NCBI GenBank assembly: GCA_045114665.1
Contig: JBGUKW010000069.1
Span: 1-10,072, forward strand
Direction of reading: 5' to 3'
DNA from: CADAWZ01 sp045114665
GTDB taxonomy: Bacteria; Vulcanimicrobiota; CADAWZ01
Length of the DNA: 10,072 bases
Shown piece after piece: positions 6,158 through 10,072 of the stretch. A program made the translations under genes and the position numbers. Within the stretch, counting starts at the first letter, position 1; every line of letters starts with the position of its first letter. Under the pieces are notes generated by a model that did not search any database, was not told the DNA's origin, and was given only the letters and a program-made list of their open reading frames with translations.

Positions 6158-6186
6158 ATTATAGCAATATTGTAATTTATAATTTC
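6158..6186 (-). promoter_or_regulatory. possible promoter of the lipoprotein gene
   Basis: A perfect TATAAT lies at 6163-6158 on the minus strand. The -35 position at 17-base spacing (6186-6181) is GAAATT, a weak match that falls in the outer arm of the hairpin at 6181-6247. A factor or structure there could affect this promoter. Confidence 0.4.
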
Positions 6187-6247
6187 TTCTATGTGCGGAA
6201 GTTCTCCAACGACAATAAAATAAAGGAGAACTTCCGCACATGAAATT
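6181..6247. repeat. long perfect inverted repeat between the divergent lipoprotein and yifB genes
   Basis: A 17-bp perfect inverted repeat (6191-6207 with 6225-6241, 17-base loop) is extended by a further 6 bp (6181-6186 with 6242-6247) beyond a 4-base bulge on one side. The arms are about half G+C and stand out sharply from the AT-rich spacer. On the plus strand the structure ends in six T's (6246-6251), so it resembles a terminator, yet no plus-strand gene lies upstream. It may be an operator, a terminator of an unseen small or antisense RNA, or a small hairpin repeat element. No target-site duplication was seen. Confidence 0.6.
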
Positions 6248-6365
6248 TTTTAGCCCAATGTTGTTAACAAAAATTTAACAAAAAACAATTTTTTTCAACA
6301 AATAATAAACATAAATGAAATAAAAGAGTGTTATAAATAAAGAAAAAAAAAAGAGGTAAAAAAAA

Positions 6366-7895
6366 ATGCTTTCTAATTTTTACAGTATGGCTATAATTGG
6401 GCTTGATGCACATGAAATAAGAGTAGAAGTTGATATTTCAAATGGTCTTCCCAAAACAACAGTTGTAGGGCTTCCTGACAAGGCTGTAAATGAATCTAAA
6501 GAGAGGATTTATTCTGCATTGAGCAATTCTGGATTTGAATATCCTTGTAAAAAAGTAACTATAAATTTAGCACCTGGTGATCTGAGAAAAGAAGGTTCAT
6601 TATATGATCTTCCAATAGCTACTGGGATAATAAGTGCAATGGAATATATAGAAATTCAAAAAGACAAAAAATTTTATTTGGCAGGTGAATTATCCCTTGA
6701 CGGTCTTGTAAGAAAAACAAATGGCATTTTATCTATGGCTTCAAAAATTGCAAAAGTTCCGAATGCCGTTTTTATTTTACCTTATGAAAACAAAGATGAG
6801 GCATTGCTTGCAGAAAATATAACTATATATCCAGTAAAAACATTATATGAAGCTGTTGAGGCATTAAAAGGAGAGATTGAACCAATAAAATCAAAGACTG
6901 GTAGAGAAATATTTTCTGAAGAATCGACAAAATATGATGTTGACTTTTCAGATGTAAAAGGTCAAAAATTAGCAAAAAGAGCTATAGAAACAGCAGCTTC
7001 AGGAAATCACAATCTTTTGATGATTGGTCCTCCTGGTTCAGGAAAAACTATGTTGGCAAGAAGGATTCCAACAATATTGCCTCCTATGACTTATGATGAA
7101 GCATTTGAGGTAACAAAAATATATAGTGTAAAAGGATTACTTCCAAAAAATTCATCTATAATAAGAGAACGACCTTTTAGATCGCCTCATCATTCACTTT
7201 CTTATGCAGGACTTATAGGAGGCGGTTCTATCCCTGCACCTGGTGAAATAAGTTTTGCCCACAGAGGCGTTTTATTTTTAGACGAACTTCCTGAATTTGA
7301 AAGAAATATATTAGAAATGTTAAGACAACCACTTGAAGACGGAAAAGTGCTGATTTCAAGAGTAAAAAATTCAATAATTTTTCCTGCCTCTTTTATGCTG
7401 ATAGCTGCAATGAATCCCTGTCCCTGTGGCTATTATGGTGATCCAACTAAAAAATGCGAATGTTCCCCATTGAGAATAAAAAAATATATGTCCAAAATAT
7501 CTGGTCCAATACTCGACAGAATAGACATAAATACAGAAGTAGCACGCCCTGAAAGCAAATATTTTTCATCAACAGAAAAAGAAGAATCTTCAGAAGAGAT
7601 AAGAAAAAGAGTTGAAGAATGTAGGGAATTGCAAATGTTTAGATTCAAAAAAGAAAAATTTAAATATAATTCAGAAATACCTGCAGGACTTTTGTCAAAA
7701 GTATGTAAGACGACTTCACTTGGAGAAAAACTTTTATATAAGACAATGGACAGCTTGGGATTTACTGCAAGAGCCTATGGTAGAATATTGAGGCTTGCAA
7801 GAACTTTAGCAGATATGGAAAAGAAAGAAATTATTGATGATAACCACATAGCAGAAGCAATTCAGTATAGAATCCACGATAGAAAATATTTTTAA
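6366..7895 (+). CDS. yifB: YifB/ComM family AAA+ ATPase (Mg-chelatase-like)
   Basis: This 509-residue protein is of normal length for the family and complete. Residues 1-165 form the N-terminal ChlI-type domain of the ribosomal S5 fold ('GLPDKAVNESKERI', 'INLAPGDLRKEGSLYDLPIA'). The AAA+ core follows, with Walker A 'GPPGSGKT' (221-228), Walker B 'GVLFLDELPE' (301-310) and an arginine-finger segment 'LDRID' (384-388). A cysteine-rich segment 'PCPCGYYGDPTKKCEC' (351-366) and the Mg-chelatase C-terminal domain ('GFTARAYGRILRLARTLAD', about 465-483) complete it. In Vibrio and Haemophilus, ComM is a helicase that promotes branch migration during integration of transformed DNA; in non-competent bacteria the role is less clear. 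AGAGGT (6352-6357) lies 8 bases before ATG. The gene stands alone and is convergent with the zinc-ribbon gene. Confidence 0.95.
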   Translation: MLSNFYSMAIIGLDAHEIRVEVDISNGLPKTTVVGLPDKAVNESKERIYSALSNSGFEYPCKKVTINLAPGDLRKEGSLYDLPIATGIISAMEYIEIQKDKKFYLAGELSLDGLVRKTNGILSMASKIAKVPNAVFILPYENKDEALLAENITIYPVKTLYEAVEALKGEIEPIKSKTGREIFSEESTKYDVDFSDVKGQKLAKRAIETAASGNHNLLMIGPPGSGKTMLARRIPTILPPMTYDEAFEVTKIYSVKGLLPKNSSIIRERPFRSPHHSLSYAGLIGGGSIPAPGEISFAHRGVLFLDELPEFERNILEMLRQPLEDGKVLISRVKNSIIFPASFMLIAAMNPCPCGYYGDPTKKCECSPLRIKKYMSKISGPILDRIDINTEVARPESKYFSSTEKEESSEEIRKRVEECRELQMFRFKKEKFKYNSEIPAGLLSKVCKTTSLGEKLLYKTMDSLGFTARAYGRILRLARTLADMEKKEIIDDNHIAEAIQYRIHDRKYF

Positions 7896-7966
7896 ATAAC
7901 TTGTTGTGCTAGTTTATTAATATTTTAAAATATGCCTAAGGAAGCCACTATTTAGCAGAAAGTAAT

Positions 7967-8000
7967 GAAAACAAGCACTGTGGATTTTCACAGTGCTTGT
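7967..8000 (-). terminator. terminator of the zinc-ribbon gene, possibly shared with yifB
   Basis: Perfect 12-bp inverted repeat (7971-7982 with 7989-8000, 6-base loop). It is followed on the minus strand by TTTTCATTACTTT and lies 15 bases after the stop of the gene ending at 8016. On the plus strand it comes 75 bases after the yifB stop but has no adjacent T run, so it would be a weaker terminator for yifB. Confidence 0.7.
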
Positions 8001-8015
8001 CTACTAGCATTCGCA

Positions 8016-8441
8016 TTATTCTTTTTTTCCGCCAAACATCGACATAAATTTTGTTATTACATTTGCCTCTGTTTTCATAATAGCCTTAAATGTAGCTTCT
8101 TTAAGCCACATACCACCACATTTTTTACATTTTGCAACAGAAAAATTGTGTAGTTTTACTACTTTTAATTCCTCTGTTTTGCAGTCAGGACACATTCTTA
8201 TTTTTGCATCTTGTTCTTTTTTATTTTCTTCTTTCAATTCTTTTTCTTTCTTTACTTTTTCTATTCTTTCTCTATCTTTTTCAGCAAAATAGGTGTCTTC
8301 TGCTGTAAAACTCGATCTTCTAAAATTTATATCTATATCATTTGGATCATCTGTTGAAATATTATTGATATTCTCTTGAATAGTCTGTTTTATATCTTCA
8401 TCTTTATTTTTATTTTTATTTACTTTCTTTCTCAACTTCAT
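8016..8441 (-). CDS. zf-TFIIB-type zinc-ribbon protein
   Basis: This 141-residue protein has two parts. The first 80 residues are highly charged: K/N-rich at 1-15, acidic at about 15-38, and a K/E-rich helix at 55-80 that may form a coiled coil. Residues 81-115 are a zinc ribbon with C84 and C87 ('CPDC') and C105 and C108 in 'CKKCGGMWL', the signature of the zf-TFIIB family (PF13453). The tail contains a short hydrophobic, M/F-rich stretch. Members of this family are small, mostly uncharacterised bacterial proteins; a nucleic-acid or protein-binding role is only presumed. GGAG (8447-8450) lies 5 bases before ATG. The gene is convergent with yifB and divergent from the membrane protein gene. 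Confidence 0.85.
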   Translation of the reverse strand: MKLRKKVNKNKNKDEDIKQTIQENINNISTDDPNDIDINFRRSSFTAEDTYFAEKDRERIEKVKKEKELKEENKKEQDAKIRMCPDCKTEELKVVKLHNFSVAKCKKCGGMWLKEATFKAIMKTEANVITKFMSMFGGKKE

Positions 8442-8473
8442 AAAATCTCCAACCCCCTTTTAAGTTTATTATT

Positions 8474-8503
8474 TATATAAAAATTTATATTCAAAATATT
8501 CAA
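8474..8503 (-). promoter_or_regulatory. promoter of the zinc-ribbon gene
   Basis: On the minus strand, TTGAAT (8503-8498), an 18-base spacer and TATATA (8479-8474). A second, overlapping option uses TTGAAT (8494-8489), 17 bases and TAATAA (8471-8466). The two TTGAAT copies are a short direct repeat 9 bases apart. The AT-richness of the region lowers certainty. Confidence 0.45.
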
Positions 8504-8521
8504 AAAAAAATAATATTTTAT

Positions 8522-8557
8522 AAAGGAATTTTCAATAAAAAAAAATAAAATTCCTTT
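8522..8557. repeat. 11-bp inverted repeat between divergent genes
   Basis: Perfect inverted repeat AAAGGAATTTT/AAAATTCCTTT (8522-8532 with 8547-8557), loop of 14 A-rich bases. It lies between the zinc-ribbon gene and the membrane protein gene, upstream of both starts. It could be a regulatory palindrome or a leftover terminator; AT-richness makes the stem weak. Confidence 0.45.
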
Positions 8558-8597
8558 GAATAAAAAAACATGTTTAAACAAAATAAAGTAGGTAATT

Positions 8598-9275
8598 ATG
8601 CTTTTTGCTAACGAATATAAAGATGAGCTAGATTGTTTCGTAAATTATAACAATAAAGTTAAAAAATATTTAGATATTAGAAACCCCAAAAATATTGATA
8701 AATTAGACCAAAGAGTAAAGACTATCCAAGAAAAATTCTCAAATTTAGATACTTATAATATTAGAAGAATATATCCCAATACTAACGATTTTCCAGAAAT
8801 TATAGAAAACAGAAATTATATATTTTCATTTAAATTTGAAGATTATACATGGCTAAAAATAATAATAAGTGTTATTGTTATCTTTATAGCATATAATATT
8901 ATAAATACAATAATAAATGATGTAAATTTTGTACCTCTTTATGTTATAACATTTATGATAGTTGCTTCTATATACTTATATCGTGATTGGAAAATTTTGA
9001 GAGATGGATTTGAAATAATATCTACAGAAAAACAAAAAAATATAAAAATATATAAAAAATCAAAAATAGTAAAAAAGATAAAAATAAAAAAATATATAAG
9101 AGCTATTATAATACCAAATAATAAATCTAAAGATAATTACGAAAGATTTCAATTACATATATACAACTTTAAAACAAAAGAGACGATTAAAATATTTGGA
9201 TTTCACAATCTATTAACAGCTCTTTATGTAGCCCATAAAATAGATTTAATAATATTAAAAGCGATAAAACAATAA
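8598..9275 (+). CDS. unrecognised membrane protein with two transmembrane helices
   Basis: I do not recognise this 225-residue protein. Residues 1-80 are charged and probably cytoplasmic, with a possible short coiled coil around 35-50. Two adjacent hydrophobic helices follow at about 86-107 and 111-128, separated by a short N/D-containing turn. After 'RDWKIL', the C-terminal part (about 135-225) alternates strand-like segments ('KNIKIYKKSKIVKKIKIKKY', 'RFQLHIYNFKTKETIKIFGF') and ends in an amphipathic helix. This layout, two helices then a beta-rich module ending in a helix, recalls bacterial PH-like membrane proteins, but that is only a guess. AGTAGGT (8587-8593) precedes ATG. The gene is among the most AT-rich in the window, and its stop lies only 2 bases from that of the convergent hydrolase gene. 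Confidence 0.75.
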   Translation: MLFANEYKDELDCFVNYNNKVKKYLDIRNPKNIDKLDQRVKTIQEKFSNLDTYNIRRIYPNTNDFPEIIENRNYIFSFKFEDYTWLKIIISVIVIFIAYNIINTIINDVNFVPLYVITFMIVASIYLYRDWKILRDGFEIISTEKQKNIKIYKKSKIVKKIKIKKYIRAIIIPNNKSKDNYERFQLHIYNFKTKETIKIFGFHNLLTALYVAHKIDLIILKAIKQ

Positions 9276-9277
9276 AA

Positions 9278-9997
9278 TTATTTTGCCAAATATTCCTTAA
9301 ACCAAATTATGACATTTTGCCAAAGATAATTCCAATCTCTATCTGACATAAAATGTCCCTGATTAGCAAACTCTACATAGGCAAGTCTCTCTGAATTTTC
9401 TGCATAAAATGGTTTTAGGCATCGGTATAATTCACGATCATCACAAGAAGGTACACTTGTGTCAACTTCTCCATGTTGAATCAATAGAGCCGTTGGGAAA
9501 AAATTATCTGCATTATAATGTGGACTTGAATCTTTTCCTTCCCATATTGCACTTCCTGAAATCGGACAAGCCACTTTAAATCTCTTGTCCTGTGATATAA
9601 CTTTATAAGTTATAAATGCCCCCATAGATATACCAGTTATTCCCAATTTATCTTCAAACATAATACCTCGTCTAAAAAGTTCGTCAGCAACAGTTGTTGC
9701 ATCATCAGCTGTTCTCTCTATTGCATCAATAAAATTATCATTAAAATTTGGATTATTTGAATGAAATCTTACATCAAAATCATCTGCACGCCTTTCTCCA
9801 TGTGCATAATTATCTATAGACACAGCCAAAAATCCATTTTCAGCAAGACTTACAACTTCTTTTTGAGAACCCATTTTATTAGAAAGAAGTCCATGGAAAA
9901 AAAAGACTGTGCCATTTTTTGCAGATTCTTCAATAGTATTATTAAATAAAAAAACAAGTGGAATTCCTTTTATAATTTCATGCTTAATTTTAACCAA
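9278..9997 (-). CDS. alpha/beta hydrolase, esterase (YjfP/dienelactone-hydrolase-like)
   Basis: This 239-residue single-domain alpha/beta hydrolase is complete. The nucleophile elbow is 'GISMG' (122-126, S124), the acid is D179 in 'HGEVDTSVP', and the histidine is H215 in 'NQGHFMS'. 'FFHGLLSNK' (33-41) is the oxyanion-hole strand-loop, and 'DNYAHGERR' (62-70) resembles the corresponding loop of E. coli YjfP. There is no signal peptide or membrane segment, so it is probably cytosolic. It should hydrolyse small carboxyl esters; the natural substrate cannot be told. The start is TTG: the next in-frame ATG is at residue 42, past the oxyanion-hole motif, while AGAGGGGG (10006-10013) lies 8 bases before TTG. 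The gene converges on the membrane protein gene with a 2-base gap and no terminator between. Confidence 0.88.
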   Translation of the reverse strand: MVKIKHEIIKGIPLVFLFNNTIEESAKNGTVFFFHGLLSNKMGSQKEVVSLAENGFLAVSIDNYAHGERRADDFDVRFHSNNPNFNDNFIDAIERTADDATTVADELFRRGIMFEDKLGITGISMGAFITYKVISQDKRFKVACPISGSAIWEGKDSSPHYNADNFFPTALLIQHGEVDTSVPSCDDRELYRCLKPFYAENSERLAYVEFANQGHFMSDRDWNYLWQNVIIWFKEYLAK

Positions 9998-10005
9998 AAT
10001 ATTTT

Positions 10006-10013
10006 CCCCCTCT
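10006..10013 (-). promoter_or_regulatory. ribosome binding site supporting a TTG start
   Basis: AGAGGGGG, 8 bases before TTG at 9997. It decides the hydrolase start because no ATG lies in frame before residue 42. Confidence 0.7.
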
Positions 10014-10036
10014 TTTCTTTCTTCTAAAGTGAACTA

Positions 10037-10056
10037 CTCGGTAACAAGTTACCGAG
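10037..10056. other. 9-bp perfect hairpin near the right edge
   Basis: CTCGGTAAC/GTTACCGAG (10037-10045 with 10048-10056), 2-base centre, upstream of the hydrolase gene. It lacks a clear T run on either strand (the plus side has CTTCTTGCTTC). It may be the terminator of a gene beyond the edge or an operator for the hydrolase; its partner is out of view. Confidence 0.4.
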
Positions 10057-10072
10057 CTTCTTGCTTCATAGA

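Noticed and set aside
7920..7933. 14-base palindrome ATATTTTAAAATAT after yifB as a terminator
   Set aside because: Only A-T pairs and no T run after it; such palindromes are expected by chance in this composition.

Overview
The window is strongly AT-rich, with AGGAGG-type ribosome binding sites, A/T-ending codons and AT-rich spacers. It looks like a host-associated anaerobe with a low-GC genome. A lipoprotein with a DUF6273-like domain, a zf-TFIIB protein, PIN-type addiction modules and an anaerobic purine-type molybdenum hydroxylase together suggest a gut or oral spirochaete (Treponema or Brachyspira-like). A low-GC Firmicute or Fusobacterium is not excluded, and this placement is inference. 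No tRNA, rRNA, CRISPR array, transposase or phage gene was seen.

Left part (1-990): the first 18 codons of an AbrB/MazE-type antitoxin gene run off the left edge, behind a clean TTGACA/TACAAT promoter. Next to it is a two-gene toxin-antitoxin operon (antitoxin, then PIN toxin, overlapping) with its own promoter and terminator. The terminator hairpins on either side of this operon share a nearly identical 25-base core.

Central left (1002-4729): a two-gene operon, FAD subunit then Mo/Fe-S subunit with a 4-base ATGA overlap, resembles E. coli ygfM-xdhD. It has a good promoter and a terminator. The two proteins should form a molybdenum hydroxylase that passes electrons from a hydroxylated substrate (probably a purine or related heterocycle) through two [2Fe-2S] clusters to FAD.

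Centre (4757-6250): two genes are each broken by a single in-frame TAA. One is a tiny ribbon-helix-helix (HicB-like) antitoxin. The other is a lipoprotein with an Ig-like domain and a C-terminal DUF6273-like domain. The last part of that domain contains 32 consecutive codons ending in C or T and is very rich in N, Y, S, F, V and D. This pattern resembles the variable region of a diversity-generating retroelement (DGR) target and is the most interesting signal in the window. No reverse transcriptase or template repeat lies within the window.

Right part (6366-10072): a complete yifB/comM AAA+ ATPase gene, a zf-TFIIB zinc-ribbon protein, an unrecognised two-helix membrane protein, and a YjfP-like alpha/beta hydrolase that starts at TTG. 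The regions between divergent gene pairs hold long perfect hairpins of unknown role.
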